This document shows positions 1 to 11,440 of a stretch of 51,912 nucleotides of DNA, one piece after another; the stretch's first letter is position 1, and the number at the start of each line of letters is the position of its first letter. The position numbers and the translations under genes were made by a program. Under the pieces are notes generated by a model, which had not been told where the DNA came from, did no database searches, and saw only the letters and a program-made list of their open reading frames with translations. The stretch comes from Okeania sp. SIO2C9 (GTDB lineage Bacteria > Cyanobacteriota > Cyanobacteriia > Cyanobacteriales > Microcoleaceae): assembly GCF_010672455.1 (NCBI RefSeq), contig NZ_JAAHGO010000065.1:1-51912 (forward strand), read 5' to 3'.

Positions 1-361
1 ACCGCATTTTGAGGGCAGGTAATATTCCGTCTCTGGCAAGTATTATTCGCGATCGCTCTTCTGTTAGTTCCTTTGGTTGGTCTTGGCAATTATAATCATT
101 GCCTACCCCATCATATTGAGTGGATACCAGGAAAAGAACTCTGGAAAATGCTACTGCCAAGGTTAATATGCCGTTTGATTCGACTAATGCTCCAGAGATT
201 AGCGATCGCCTAAGTTTTAAAAGATACGATCGGGGGTTCTATACAGTCCATTGAATAGCGCCTTCAAACAAATTCTGTTATTTATACACAGCAAGTTTTC
301 TTTGTTCTCCGACCCCTGACTCTTGCTCAACGTTTCTAGATTTTTTTTGGAGATGTTTATT
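1..361. other. Gene-free window edge
   Basis: No reading frame of useful length and no recognisable RNA is seen here. HIP1-like GCGATCGC sites occur at about 50 and 200, and a GGAGATGT stretch near 350 resembles one end of the AGACATCTCC repeat family found complete at 42032-42141. The 5' neighbour of the coiled-coil gene is outside the window. Confidence 0.5.
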
Positions 362-2062
362 TTACCCATTCACTGCCGATGGTTGATCGTCAATAGGAAT
401 TCTAGGAAAGCTAGGTAAATCTATTGCTCCTAGTGACAGGTGCTGTTTTTGTGGTACTTCTGATACCACATCTTCTTCAAGAACTTCAGGTTCAAATACA
501 AGTGGTTCCCAAGTTGGTAGATGTAACTTACTACTTGGTGGGGGTGTCTGTTCTTGATATTGCTCCACATCCTCTGATACTTCAAAAAAGCCTTCTGCAT
601 CTATGTCTTTTTCTGGCTCTTCTTGATACTCACTAACATTCCACTTTCCTGTAGCTATATTCCATGATATGCGTTCGCTTTTAACTGTTGTTATTGCTTC
701 ATATTCAGAAGTATCACCTTCTAGATATTCCTCTACTATTATGTTATTTTCTGCCAATTTTTCTACTTCCTGAGATGAATTTCTATATTCATCTAAATAG
801 TTTTCCTCCATAACTACATATTCTTCTGACTCGATATCTTCTAATGCCATTGCTGGTGATTTTTCATCTATCAATTCATAATTTGGGTCTTCACCTATTC
901 TACTAAACGAGGGTAAACTAGGATTTAATTGACTTGTACTGACCTCTTGAGATAACTCGTTTTGATAAATATTTTTGTCTGATAATGCTACCTGTTCAGG
1001 TTCTGCTAAAGCTTGTGGTAAATCTATTTTCTTGCCCAGGCTAATTTTGGCAATATTTTTTTCTTTATTGCTAAAAAGAGCTTCTTGTTGCTGTTGATTT
1101 TTTGGCTGTGGCGACCAAGGTTTAACTGGTTCGGAATTTAATGAGGGTGGTTTTTTAGTGTTAGAGTTGACAAAGAGATGTTCTTGTTTTTGAGGTTCAG
1201 ATAAAGAATGCACCTGAGATGCTATTACCGGAGATTCTTCTGTAGATATTTCTGTTGGTATATCTACTGTATCTATATTTATTCTCCCTGGCATTTCTAA
1301 GCATCTTTCTAATGCTGCTTTAAACTGTAGAGTTTGCTGCTGCTGGCGGTATAGTCTTGCCCGCAATTCTTTGCAACTATTTTCTAATTCTTTGAGATGA
1401 TAAACTTGTTGGCTATAAGATTGTTTAGTTAAGGCACATTCTCGTTCCATTTGCGCCTGTTGTTGCTGACTCACATCCCACTTATCTGTTAGAGACTCTA
1501 CTAAAACTTCCTGACGTTGAATAATTTGATTACATAGTTCCAACTTGTAGAATAGGCGAGTTACCTGTTGTTGAGTTGCTGCTAATTCTTTAGTTCTTTC
1601 TTCTAGCAACTTTTCTTGATTTTCTAGAGTTTCTTGACATTCTTCTAAGGCTGTTTCTAGGTCTGTAACTCGATTTACCAGTTCGCGGTTACAATCATGT
1701 AGAGCTTCCATAAGATTTGTAGATTCTAGCTCTTCAATGGAGTCTTTTGTTGGGCCTACTTTAATTTCTGAAGTTTCCTGGGACTTTTTTGGAGGTTGAT
1801 TTTGATTGGTTGGTACTAAATTTTCTGCTTCTGCTGAAGCTGTTCCTACTACTGGAATTGAATCTACACTAATGACACCAGGAAAATTAACTGTTTCCCA
1901 CTCATCATCCTCTGGGACAGATGTGTGTATTTCTGATTCAAGAGCTGGTTTGATCTGGTCTACATTATCATTATTATAGCCCAGTTTTTGATTACTTACT
2001 GGATTATTTGTTTCTGGTAAGTGTTGGTTTCCAGGAAGTTCCGCTTCTGGCATTGCTTTCAC
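362..2062 (-). CDS. Coiled-coil protein with acidic disordered tail
   Basis: A 566-residue protein I cannot assign to a named family. Residues 1-110 are polar and probably disordered. Residues about 115-260 form a long coiled coil rich in Leu, Glu and Gln (repeated EE, QQQQ and LE heptads). The remainder is acidic and Pro/Ser-rich with no obvious fold and no membrane segment or signal peptide. Coiled-coil proteins of this kind are common in filamentous cyanobacteria and often act as cytoskeletal or scaffolding proteins, but nothing here shows that directly. The gene stands alone: the next gene upstream is about 1 kb away and transcribed on the other strand. Start chosen at the first ATG of the frame (GCATTGCTTTCAC context), which is the only plausible one. 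Confidence 0.75.
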   Translation of the reverse strand: MKAMPEAELPGNQHLPETNNPVSNQKLGYNNDNVDQIKPALESEIHTSVPEDDEWETVNFPGVISVDSIPVVGTASAEAENLVPTNQNQPPKKSQETSEIKVGPTKDSIEELESTNLMEALHDCNRELVNRVTDLETALEECQETLENQEKLLEERTKELAATQQQVTRLFYKLELCNQIIQRQEVLVESLTDKWDVSQQQQAQMERECALTKQSYSQQVYHLKELENSCKELRARLYRQQQQTLQFKAALERCLEMPGRINIDTVDIPTEISTEESPVIASQVHSLSEPQKQEHLFVNSNTKKPPSLNSEPVKPWSPQPKNQQQQEALFSNKEKNIAKISLGKKIDLPQALAEPEQVALSDKNIYQNELSQEVSTSQLNPSLPSFSRIGEDPNYELIDEKSPAMALEDIESEEYVVMEENYLDEYRNSSQEVEKLAENNIIVEEYLEGDTSEYEAITTVKSERISWNIATGKWNVSEYQEEPEKDIDAEGFFEVSEDVEQYQEQTPPPSSKLHLPTWEPLVFEPEVLEEDVVSEVPQKQHLSLGAIDLPSFPRIPIDDQPSAVNG

Positions 2063-3074
2063 CTAGGATTTAGAGATTGCCTTCTGATTATTATATTAAT
2101 GTTATCATCTCTCACCGTCAACCATCTTATTATGTTTATATATATTAGTAATACGGCGAGTAATACAGTTAGAGAAAAAATATATTTTATTTAAGGGTAG
2201 ATAATTATTAGCTTAAGTATCTATAATAAAATTCATTTAACATTTTATTTTATTAGTTTAGTATAGACAAAAATTAAACTTCCTGTCTTACGGCAGTTTT
2301 TTGAATTTATTAAGAAATAATTCAATTCTCAATTCTCTAGGACTAGCGGATGTAGCTTTTATAGCAGAAGGAAGAAGGAAGAAAGCTTTAGTTATCTAGG
2401 GGATTCATTATCTAGGGGATTCATTATCTACAACAGAAGGAAGAAGGAAAAATCTGGCGTTGTCTGAGTTTTAAGCTTTTGGTGTGTTAGCGCCCTTTCC
2501 TTGGACTACATCATTACCGGAGTATAAATTGTTTTGAGAATCCCACTAAACATTAAAATATTAGAGTTGTGAGGAAATAAAAACTAAAACTGCTCAAAAG
2601 CTTACTGTATAAGCCTTTCAATTTAGGTAAATAAACAAAGACTAAAACCTTTAACATATAAGAGTTTTAGCTACTCTTTGAGCTTATTTTGCAACAAGTT
2701 TATTAATTAGTGGTAGGTCAGCTCATCTATATAACTACGCAAATAGGGCGCGGACATCTATGAAAATGCAAAATGCTCAAAGTTAGTGAGGGATTATTTG
2801 TGACTTCTGACTTCTGATTTAAGGCCATCTTTGTGATTGATCGCTAGTTGTGAAATATAATGAAAATCTATAGAAATAATTAAAAAGCGTTTCGGTCCAG
2901 AATGCTCCGCAAACAGTCGATTGGCCTTTAGTAGTCAGCTTTGCGCTAAGGGGGTTTAAACCTAAACTTTTAGCCCACTACAAAGCTGAGTGCTGTTTGC
3001 ATAGCATTCCGGTACGGAAAATGCTGATAGCTAGTTAACGATTGATTTAGCCTAATTTCCAGAGGACTTTTTCC
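2063..3074. other. 1-kb divergent intergenic region with dispersed repeats
   Basis: No gene is seen. It holds a direct repeat of TCTAGGGGATTCATTA (about 2396 and 2413), AGAAGGAAGAAGG purine-rich repeats, one copy of the dispersed AAATCTGGCGTTGTCTGAG repeat near 2450 (see the separate repeat entry), and a foldback structure at 2893-3020. The region must also hold the divergent promoters of the coiled-coil and phosphoesterase genes, but no clear -35/-10 pair stands out. Confidence 0.5.
2893..3020. repeat. Foldback element with GGAATGCTnCGCAAACAG ends
   Basis: The left end reads CCAGAATGCTCCGCAAACAG and the right end CTGTTTGCATAGCATTCCGG, an inverted repeat with a few mismatches, enclosing a second inverted repeat (CAGCTTTG ... 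CAAAGCTG) around a GTTTAAAC palindrome. The same end sequence recurs across the window, notably at 48718-48937 and as 21-nt insertions inside TnpB genes, so this looks like one member of a small palindromic repeat family. Confidence 0.6.
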
Positions 3075-4166
3075 ATGGCTTTGAATTTTAGATTTGCTAT
3101 TGCTAGTGATTTACATATTGCAGTTCCTAATACTATTGCGGAACAAGCGCATCGTTTTCATTTGGTAGAAGTTAGTATTCCTGCTTTTGAAGTAGTATTA
3201 GAAAATTTAAGTAAGCTAGATATTGATTTTTTACTATTACCTGGAGATTTAACTCAAGATGGTGAGCTTGAAAATCATACCTGGTTAAGTAAAAAATTAG
3301 CTACACTTCCTTATCCAGTTTATGTAGTGCCCGGTAATCACGATGTACCGACAAAATTTACCAATGATTATTCTATTGGTTTGGCAGATTTTCCTAGTTA
3401 TTATCACCATTGTGGATTTGATTACGAGGAACGATTATATTACACTAAACAAATTTTTCCTGGAGTGCGAATAATTGGGCTTAATTCTAATCAGTTTGAT
3501 GGCTCGGGTAAACAAGAATATACAGGTGGTTTAGAAGCAGAACAATTAGATTGGTTGAAACAGGTTTTAACTACTACAAAAGAGGAATTAGTGATGGTGA
3601 TGTTACATCATAATGTGATTGAACATTTACCAGATCAATCTCATAATTCTCTTGGTCGTCGTTATATGTTAGAAAATAGGTTTGCATTGTTAGATATTCT
3701 TCAATCTGCTGGGGTTAAGCTGATATTTACTGGTCATCTTCATGTTCAGGATATTGCTGAATATCAAGGAATTTATGAAATTACAACTGGTTCTTTAGTT
3801 ACTTATCCTCATCCTTATCGTATCATTAATTTTACTACCGACTCTAGTGGTCAGCAGTCTTTAAAAATTGAAAGTCATCGAGTTAATTCTTTGCCTAATT
3901 TTCCCACTCTTAGTGATGTTTCTAGGAACTGGCTTGGCGATCGATCCTTTCGTTTTATGTTTAAACTTTTGACTAATCCTCCTGTAAATTTATCACCAGA
4001 AATAGCAGAAAAACTTGCTCCTAGTCTACGTTATTTTTGGGCAGATATTGCGGGTGGTGATGCTGTGTTTAACTTCCCTGAATTTCCGCCTCATGCTAGA
4101 CAATATTTTGAAAGTTTTAGCGCCACTAATAGTATTGATAATAATGCTACGTTACTGTTGCAATAA
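3075..4166 (+). CDS. Calcineurin-like metallophosphoesterase
   Basis: A 363-residue cytosolic phosphoesterase. All binuclear-metal motifs of the family are present in order: SDLHI near residue 11 (D-x-H), LLPGDLTQDG near 55 (GD), VVPGNHDVP near 84 (GNHD), MLHHN near 177 (H) and FTGHLHV near 217 (GHxH). This set is typical of CpdA-like cyclic-nucleotide phosphodiesterases and related phosphohydrolases; the substrate cannot be told from sequence. The C-terminal 100 residues are a cyanobacterial extension without recognisable motifs. The start ATG sits 10 nt after an AGAGGA element that could be a ribosome binding site. It is monocistronic; a hairpin follows the stop. Confidence 0.85.
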   Translation: MALNFRFAIASDLHIAVPNTIAEQAHRFHLVEVSIPAFEVVLENLSKLDIDFLLLPGDLTQDGELENHTWLSKKLATLPYPVYVVPGNHDVPTKFTNDYSIGLADFPSYYHHCGFDYEERLYYTKQIFPGVRIIGLNSNQFDGSGKQEYTGGLEAEQLDWLKQVLTTTKEELVMVMLHHNVIEHLPDQSHNSLGRRYMLENRFALLDILQSAGVKLIFTGHLHVQDIAEYQGIYEITTGSLVTYPHPYRIINFTTDSSGQQSLKIESHRVNSLPNFPTLSDVSRNWLGDRSFRFMFKLLTNPPVNLSPEIAEKLAPSLRYFWADIAGGDAVFNFPEFPPHARQYFESFSATNSIDNNATLLLQ

Positions 4167-4224
4167 TCAGCTCTCCTGAAAAAAAATCATAACTTTTATC
4201 TTTTAAATAATTAAAAGTAGTCAA

Positions 4225-4253
4225 GTCAAAAGTTACTATTTTTTACTTTTGAC
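4225..4253 (+). terminator. Possible terminator after phosphoesterase
   Basis: A perfect 9-bp stem, GTCAAAAGT / ACTTTTGAC, with an 11-nt T-rich loop lies 59 nt after the phosphoesterase stop and is followed by a T-rich tract. The stem is AT-rich and therefore weak, so this is only a possible rho-independent terminator; AAAAGTCAAAAGT-type repeats occur elsewhere in the window. Confidence 0.35.
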
Positions 4254-4839
4254 TAATTATCTTTTTCTTTTGGTTTAATACCAACTTGAAAAAAGAATGG
4301 TATATTTAAGTAACACTTTAATCATTAAATAATTAACATAGATTGAATATTTTTTTTGACAGTTATTAGTCATTTATTGTTAATTATTCTTATGTTTACT
4401 TCGGGCTTGCTGATTAAATATCAAAGCATTGACTGATATTGATTGTAGCATTATTTTTGTCTAAAAAAGTGTCAGCTTTTCGGTGGATACGAGCTGCATA
4501 AAGCTAGTATTTTGGGACGATTATGGCAGAAAAATCACTCTTACAATTTTTCCGACTACCTCCTCTATAATTCCCATTCCTCCTGACTCCCCCTCCTGGG
4601 AGGAGCGCGGGGGTGAGTTGACTCCTGAGGACTGACTCCTACCTCTACCAAAAGACTTTCCATACGCAAACCCTACTTCGACGTAGGAATGCTGCATGCA
4701 ACGTCCCTACCCACTCCCCTACTGCCACACAATGCGAAAATGTAGCAAATATTTATCAAATTGGTATAATACCCCGCCGTCTACAGGGTGTTGACAATTG
4801 GTTGAGGTTTGAGTCCCCATCCACTTCCTTCTTCCTTCT
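4254..4839. other. Intergenic repeats
   Basis: No gene. Contains AGTCAGGAGTCAG-like short repeats near 4615-4645, a C-rich/G-rich inverted stretch (CCCCCTCCTGGGAGGAG) near 4589, and a partial copy of the GGAATGCTGC...ACGTCCCTAC repeats near 4690. The gene ends on both sides converge here. Confidence 0.4.
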
Positions 4840-6081
4840 TCAAAAAGGTTGACGACAAATACCAAATACAGATGTATAACCATGTAAAAATGTACTACCA
4901 CCCACCGGACCAATTTCACCATTACAGAAAAAGCCACTGATAGGGATATTCAAATAACTACTAAATAATCTAGAATCAAAGTTAGGTTTACCATATAGTC
5001 CTTCTCCTCGTCCCAAACAAGAAAACATTAAAGCCGTAGCATTATTTGTAGATTTAGTCTCAAAAGAAACTTCTCTTTGATAGCGCTCTAGTAAAATTTC
5101 TAAATCTTCTGCTGAGGTATTAGCATCTCGTAAATGAAATTGAATTCGTTGGCCCGCCCTTACCTTATCACCAATGGCGATCGCTCCTGCTTTAGGGTCA
5201 ACTCCAATTAAATTACGAATTAGAAAATCTCCCTGTTTTAAGTTTTGCTGAAATTCGTCTCTTACTATACCGACAAAGAGAGAATTTTCTGCTAGCTTCC
5301 TGTCTTGTTCGTTGAGATTTTGTACTAAGCCTTGTAATGCTTCTAGTGGAGATTGTTTAATACCACCTACCATTTGGTCAGAACTAACGACTTCTTCAAG
5401 TTCTAGAACTATATTACGTTCTCCTTCTGTAACACGATATGGTTTACCAATAGGCCGACAGCCTTGTGCTACTATTGTTTCTAAAATAATCTTGCCAGAT
5501 AGAGAGACTCCTACAGCTCCTTCTTCACAAAGGCGGTCTTCACAAAAAAGTCCTGCACTGTTGCCAGTAGGGCCACTACTAGCTAATCCTCCTACTTTAG
5601 CTGAATTAGGATAAGCATAATCTAGCCCTTGAAGCAGGTCATTTATTTTGGCAGAAAATGGGTCAGCGAGTATAATAAATTGAGGATTGTCTGTAGTAGG
5701 TACTCCGATGAGATTACACCAGTCATCGGGAGAACTGTCTAAGTCTGGTAGTTGTTCTGCACAGATGTGAAAAGCTGTTACTGTGACTTCTGGCAAATGT
5801 GCCAAACTGAGACTAATGGCTGGTTGGTGTTCTAATTCTTGTGGTTTTCCATCATCATTCATACCAACTATACCACCACCTCCACAACCGACGAGTACTG
5901 TTTCTGGTAAATATTCTTTTAGTAGAGGCATGAGTCGTGAATATTCACTGGTAAAGGCTGAGGAGATAAATACCAGTCCTAAATCTGCTGTAGTTCCTAA
6001 TGATTCTAAACTTTTTTGTGCTACTTCTTTAACTGCTGCTTCTAATGAGGGACGGGTTGATAGAGAGTTTGACCACTGCAT
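4840..6081 (-). CDS. FIST domain sensory protein
   Basis: A 413-residue protein matching stand-alone FIST proteins. The FIST_N part covers about residues 25-215 (GLVFISSAFTSEYSRL, LVGCGGGGIVG, KVGGLASSG) and FIST_C about 220-400 (QGCRPIGKPYRVT, RNLIGVDPKAGAIAIGD, MFSCLGRGEGLYG, ISGFFCNGEIGPV). FIST domains are proposed small-ligand (possibly amino acid) sensors, usually coupled to signal-transduction outputs; here no output domain is fused, so any partner is encoded elsewhere. No membrane segment. The ATG is preceded by GGAGCCTCC-like purines. It is transcribed towards the phosphoesterase, with about 670 nt between the ends. Confidence 0.85.
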   Translation of the reverse strand: MQWSNSLSTRPSLEAAVKEVAQKSLESLGTTADLGLVFISSAFTSEYSRLMPLLKEYLPETVLVGCGGGGIVGMNDDGKPQELEHQPAISLSLAHLPEVTVTAFHICAEQLPDLDSSPDDWCNLIGVPTTDNPQFIILADPFSAKINDLLQGLDYAYPNSAKVGGLASSGPTGNSAGLFCEDRLCEEGAVGVSLSGKIILETIVAQGCRPIGKPYRVTEGERNIVLELEEVVSSDQMVGGIKQSPLEALQGLVQNLNEQDRKLAENSLFVGIVRDEFQQNLKQGDFLIRNLIGVDPKAGAIAIGDKVRAGQRIQFHLRDANTSAEDLEILLERYQREVSFETKSTNNATALMFSCLGRGEGLYGKPNFDSRLFSSYLNIPISGFFCNGEIGPVGGSTFLHGYTSVFGICRQPF

Positions 6082-7549
6082 CTATATGGAGGCTCCTTGT
6101 GAATATATTTTTAATATTAATATTTCAGTATAGTTGGGATTATCGGTCATCAGGTATTAGTTATCAGTTAACTGTTAAGATTTTTAACAGGTTCATAATT
6201 GACCTCCACTATTCTGTTACTAGTTAGCCTCTTTCGGAATAACTGCGTTAATAGTCATCAATTAACTCTTTCTAATTCTAGTTGATGGCAAAAATTGAAC
6301 CGGGACTCAATTAATATCATGTTTGGTTGAAAAGTTTAAAGAATTGGCGTTGCTGAATAATATCAAATCCGGTTAAACAGTTATAGATTGGTCGTCTTTA
6401 GGAGTCAGGAGTCAGAAGGAGAGGAAATCACAAAGACTTAGTAATTATGATGATTGGATATTTTTTTTATACCAAATTCATATAAAGTTGCATAGAACAA
6501 TATTTTAATCAGGCGTTGCCTGTGCATTAAAGAAAGACTTGTTAATAAATTTCATAATTATGTGCCACCGCGCCACCTACCACCTAACAAATAATTCTAT
6601 GCAGCCTCACATAAAATTGGTATTATGTCCAATTCCCCCAGATTTGATATAACAGTATGATTTTTAGTAGTTTGGAGTCAGTAAGGGATATAGATACAAA
6701 CTTCTGCTTGCTTTATATAAGAATAGACTAGACAGATAATACGATGCAAAGGGCACGGACAACTCAACAGCTTAAAACTTAGACAAAGTAAGATTTTTCC
6801 TTCTTCCTTTGAATAATTTAATAGTTATAAAAGGTCTGGTGAAAGTCTAAAGATTAATTTTAACTCTTGGTTAGTGCCAATTGTTGATTTTAATTACCTG
6901 TGTTTCTGTGGAAAAGACAGTAATTAATATGATTTTTGTAGTCGCATAACTTGATAATAATCAATTATTTTTGGTACATTTAATATCATTATTTGTTAGA
7001 GACGAATTTTGATTAAGTTTATTTAACTTTGCCAGATAATTATTAGGAAGTTTTATATAAAACTGCTAAATCTTTGCTTAAAATAGACTATTGGTAATAT
7101 TAAAACCTTTGTAAAAGTAAAAATCCAGTATTTGTATTATCCTTTATTTTCCCTATTTCTAACAATCAAATTTTTGTACAATTACTCACTCTAATTGGTA
7201 TAGCGCTACTTAAATTATTATCATAATATTTTTAATTTAATTTCATAAATGTTACTTATAAAACAGGTTATCGTTATCTGTTATGTTAATATATTAAGTA
7301 TTGTTTAGCAAGCTGGACATTTAGTACAGTTTGAAAGTTTGATTTTTTTGTCAATGAATATTAAAATATCAAGATCATTTGGTAGGGAATCTCTCGTAGC
7401 ATATATAAATGATAAAGAGGTTAAATTTTAATTTGTCTCTTTACCTGACCTATTTTTCAATTTCTAACCCTTAATTTTATATTTAGGAATTGTGTACCAA
7501 AAATCGTAGGTAGTAAGTTAAGTTAAGTTAAGTTAAGAATAAAAAAACT
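6082..7549. other. 1.47-kb gene-poor AT-rich region upstream of cp12
   Basis: No supported gene. Near 6345 a GGCGTTGCTGAAT stretch resembles the end of the repeat complete at 28225-28367, and near 6765 AGCTTAAAACTTAGACAA resembles the dispersed CTCAGACAACGCC repeat. The last 200 nt before cp12 are very AT-rich and should hold its promoter. Confidence 0.45.
7512..7538 (+). repeat. TTAAG pentamer tandem repeat
   Basis: Four to five head-to-tail copies of (T)AAGT/TTAAG occur immediately before the cp12 start codon (the array ends about 13 nt before the ATG). The position places it in the 5' untranslated leader, where it could change the translation initiation region by slippage. Confidence 0.6.
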
Positions 7550-7777
7550 ATGACTAATAACAACATTCAGGAAAAAATTGAACAAGAGCGCGAAGAAGCT
7601 CGTGCTATTTGTGATGCTTCTGGTGCTAATTCCAAGGAATGTGCAGTAGCTTGGGATTCGGTAGAAGAGCTTCAAGCTGAGTCTGCTCATCAAAAGCAAA
7701 ACAAGTCTCAAAGTTCCTTGGAAAATTATTGCGATGATAATCCTGAGGCTGTTGAGTGTCGAGTATATGACAACTAG
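7550..7777 (+). CDS. cp12: CP12, Calvin cycle regulator
   Basis: A 75-residue intrinsically disordered redox switch that ties GAPDH and phosphoribulokinase into an inactive complex in the dark. It shows the N-terminal cysteine pair (AICDASGANSKECAVAW), the AWDSVEELQAE core signature, and the C-terminal pair in YCDDNPEAVECRVY that inserts into the GAPDH active site. Length and both Cys pairs are canonical, so this is a full-function CP12 rather than a CP12-like or CBS-fused form. It is preceded by a pentamer repeat leader and followed by a strong hairpin. Monocistronic by spacing. Confidence 0.95.
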   Translation: MTNNNIQEKIEQEREEARAICDASGANSKECAVAWDSVEELQAESAHQKQNKSQSSLENYCDDNPEAVECRVYDN

Positions 7778-7852
7778 AGCCAATTTATTGATTTAATAAG
7801 CTATTCAGCCGTAGTTTATTAAATTAAACATATTAATTTAATGCTTGCCTGG

Positions 7853-7895
7853 TAAGCAACTGAAATATTGTTGAACTTATTAATTCAGTTGCTTA
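7853..7895 (+). terminator. Hairpin after cp12, possible terminator
   Basis: A perfect 12-bp inverted repeat, TAAGCAACTGAA / TTCAGTTGCTTA, 75 nt after the cp12 stop, followed by an A-rich rather than T-rich stretch. It could be a terminator read with the loop, an mRNA stability hairpin, or a small repeat element. Confidence 0.4.
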
Positions 7896-7989
7896 TCATT
7901 AGAAAAAAATATACCAGAAATAACTTTTTAAAGTTAATTACGATTATAGTTAAATTTTTATAAGTTACTATTTTTATAAGTTACTAATT

Positions 7990-8610
7990 ATGTTAAATTT
8001 TTTACCCATAGCCATCACATCTGGATTGGAGATTTGGGTCTGGATGGACTATAGGCTAGCGGTATTATTTACTGTGGTACTACCCCTGTTTATTTTAATT
8101 TGGGCTTTTGTCAAAAAATCTGAATCTATTCAACGTTTGTTGATTACTTATTGGCGAGTTTCTAGTTTATTGGCAATCACAGTTTACTTAATGATTGCAG
8201 CAGTACCTATCAGTTTTTTAACATCATTAATAGCTAGAATTTTAATTCCTATATCTTTGTGGTTTTGGGTAGATTTGAATGAGGAAATTAGAGAATTACG
8301 AAATTCTCCTCTGAAGGCTAGTTTAACTTCTTGGCGTTGGGCTACTACATTTTATAATTTAATCGGAGCATTATTCCAAATTCCTCTTTTGGGGTGTGCT
8401 TTTAAATCCCGAAATGATTTACTCGAAGATTCATTTTGTAATGTTTGGCTAGACCCCCCATGGTTATTTAAACAAATTTTCCATCCAGACTGGCCTCAAG
8501 AATTTATTGGTTTCTTGGGTTTTACCGGATTAATAATCTATACAATTTTTCTCTGTTATTTTGTTTTGGTTAAGTTACAGAAGCAAGGGCGATCGGCAAC
8601 AGGCAATTAA
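7990..8610 (+). CDS. DUF3177-like integral membrane protein
   Basis: A 206-residue membrane protein with four or five hydrophobic segments (about residues 25-42, 55-75, 77-95, 118-135 and 172-195). The opening after about 18 residues, WMDYRLAVLFTVVLPLFILIWAFVKK, and the internal WFWVDLNEEI and WRWATTFYNLIGA stretches match my memory of a cyanobacteria-specific DUF3177 family of unknown function. No catalytic motif is visible. A TTATAAGTTACT direct repeat just precedes the ATG. Its neighbours (CP12 and a small conserved protein) give no functional clue. Confidence 0.7.
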   Translation: MLNFLPIAITSGLEIWVWMDYRLAVLFTVVLPLFILIWAFVKKSESIQRLLITYWRVSSLLAITVYLMIAAVPISFLTSLIARILIPISLWFWVDLNEEIRELRNSPLKASLTSWRWATTFYNLIGALFQIPLLGCAFKSRNDLLEDSFCNVWLDPPWLFKQIFHPDWPQEFIGFLGFTGLIIYTIFLCYFVLVKLQKQGRSATGN

Positions 8611-8878
8611 TATAATTAATAATTAATAATTAATAATTAATAATTACCTCTCCTTGAAAATCCTTTGAGTAAAAATGAATTTGCTATAAGGAGAATAAAG
8701 CAAATTTTATCGAATAATTAAGGTTGAAAGGCTTTTATTTAAAGAATAAATAAAGAAAAAAATACTGGCTAATCCTATGCTTTTTAAGGAGAGTAAATAA
8801 TTAATAATTAATTGTTTAACTATCTACTGAAAGTTATTCAGTGATCTTATATAGAGTGCTTTATCAATCAATAAAGAA
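8611..8878. repeat. TAATAATTAAT repeats and a palindromic repeat
   Basis: Tandem TTAATAATTAATAATTAA copies (8613-8645) are followed by ACCTCTCCTTGAAAATCC and, further on, GGTTGAAAGGCTTTTATTTAAAG and CTTTTTAAGGAGAGTAAATAATTAATAATTAATTG. Together these form a loose copy of the dispersed (TAATAAT)n-ACCTCTCCTT...AAGGGGAGGC repeat family that appears at least seven times in the window and once interrupts vapC. Confidence 0.5.
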
Positions 8879-9175
8879 ATGAATAGCATTTCTCATCGTT
8901 TGGAACAATACACAATTAAAAAACCGAATCAAGTATTAATAGTTAAAGTTGAAATTGATGGAGAACCAGATGAAATAGCTATTTTTAAAGGTTTTTCTAG
9001 TTCCCTAATCAAACCTACAGCTTTCGACCCAGATATACCTGTATTACCAGAAACAGCTAAAATTATTAGTATCGATTTGGTTGCTAGTCCCTACAATCCA
9101 GAATCACCTACTTATCTTAAACAGGGACTGACTAGGGAACAAATGCAGTCCCTGCTACTAGAAGTAGGAGTTTAG
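8879..9175 (+). CDS. Small conserved cyanobacterial protein
   Basis: A 98-residue soluble protein of unknown function. It begins with a basic, Lys-rich stretch (YTIKKPNQVLIVKVEID), has a beta-rich middle (GEPDEIAIFKGFSSSL) and ends with LTREQMQSLLLEVGV. Homologous short proteins are, from memory, widespread in cyanobacteria next to ATP synthase genes, but I would not assign a family name with certainty. It is convergent with atpC: the two stop codons lie one nucleotide apart, so transcripts from each side must run into one another. Confidence 0.7.
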   Translation: MNSISHRLEQYTIKKPNQVLIVKVEIDGEPDEIAIFKGFSSSLIKPTAFDPDIPVLPETAKIISIDLVASPYNPESPTYLKQGLTREQMQSLLLEVGV

Positions 9176-9176
9176 T

Positions 9177-9584
9177 TTAGTTAGCCCCACCAGAAGCTTG
9201 CAGACGCGCTCTAGCTCGCTTTAAAGCTTGTTTGGCCTTTATTTTTGCTTGAAGGTCGCCGTTTTCAGCTTTTTCCAGACTAGATTCAGCCTCATTGTAA
9301 GCTATACGAGCTGCTTGTTTGTCAATAGTGTCTCCTTTTTCCGCACCATTAACAAGTATCGTCACTTCATCTGCTTCTACTTGAGCAAAACCACCCATCA
9401 GGGCGATCGCTACCCAATCTTTTTGAGGACGAACTCGCATTACTCCTGCATCAAGGGCAGTTAACATCGGAGCGTGTCCACTTAAAATTCCTAATTGACC
9501 TGTTGTACTTGGTAGGATTACTTCTTGAGCTTCCGAGTCCCAAACTGTCTTGTCGGGAGATATTACACGCACAGTTAATGTCAT
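9177..9584 (-). CDS. atpC: F1 ATP synthase epsilon subunit
   Basis: A 135-residue subunit of the thylakoid/plasma-membrane F-type ATP synthase, which couples rotor and catalytic head and regulates ATP hydrolysis. The N-terminal beta-sandwich ([47 protein letters not shown], shown in parts) is canonical, and the C-terminal two-helix domain ([30 protein letters not shown]) is present, so the inhibitory arm is intact. It follows the beta gene by 137 nt on the same strand, the usual cyanobacterial beta-epsilon operon separate from the main atp cluster. Confidence 0.96.
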   Translation of the reverse strand: MTLTVRVISPDKTVWDSEAQEVILPSTTGQLGILSGHAPMLTALDAGVMRVRPQKDWVAIALMGGFAQVEADEVTILVNGAEKGDTIDKQAARIAYNEAESSLEKAENGDLQAKIKAKQALKRARARLQASGGAN

Positions 9585-9721
9585 TTGTCAATCATTTTTT
9601 GTTTATTTTTATTTGCGTTAGTTACTGAGTTGTCAGTTGACTAGTAGATCTCAGCATCGATAACCAACAAGCCAACTGTCAACATTTTTTCGCTAACTAA
9701 CGATCAACATAGCTACTAAGA

Positions 9722-11398
<1,677 letters not shown>

Positions 11399-11440
11399 TT
11401 GACATACTCCACTCACTTCAGGAAGTGGATTTTCCCAGAC
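11399..11440 (-). mobile_element. IS200/IS605-type right end, orphan
   Basis: Read on the minus strand this is a GAAAATCCACTTCCTGAAGTGAGTGGAGTATGTCAAT-like hairpin (CACTTCC / GGAAGTG), the characteristic foldback that ends IS200/IS605 elements and their TnpB guide RNAs in cyanobacteria. No tnpA or intact tnpB lies beside it. About 770 nt of non-coding sequence up to 12213 contains no supported gene and is probably IS debris. Confidence 0.55.
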
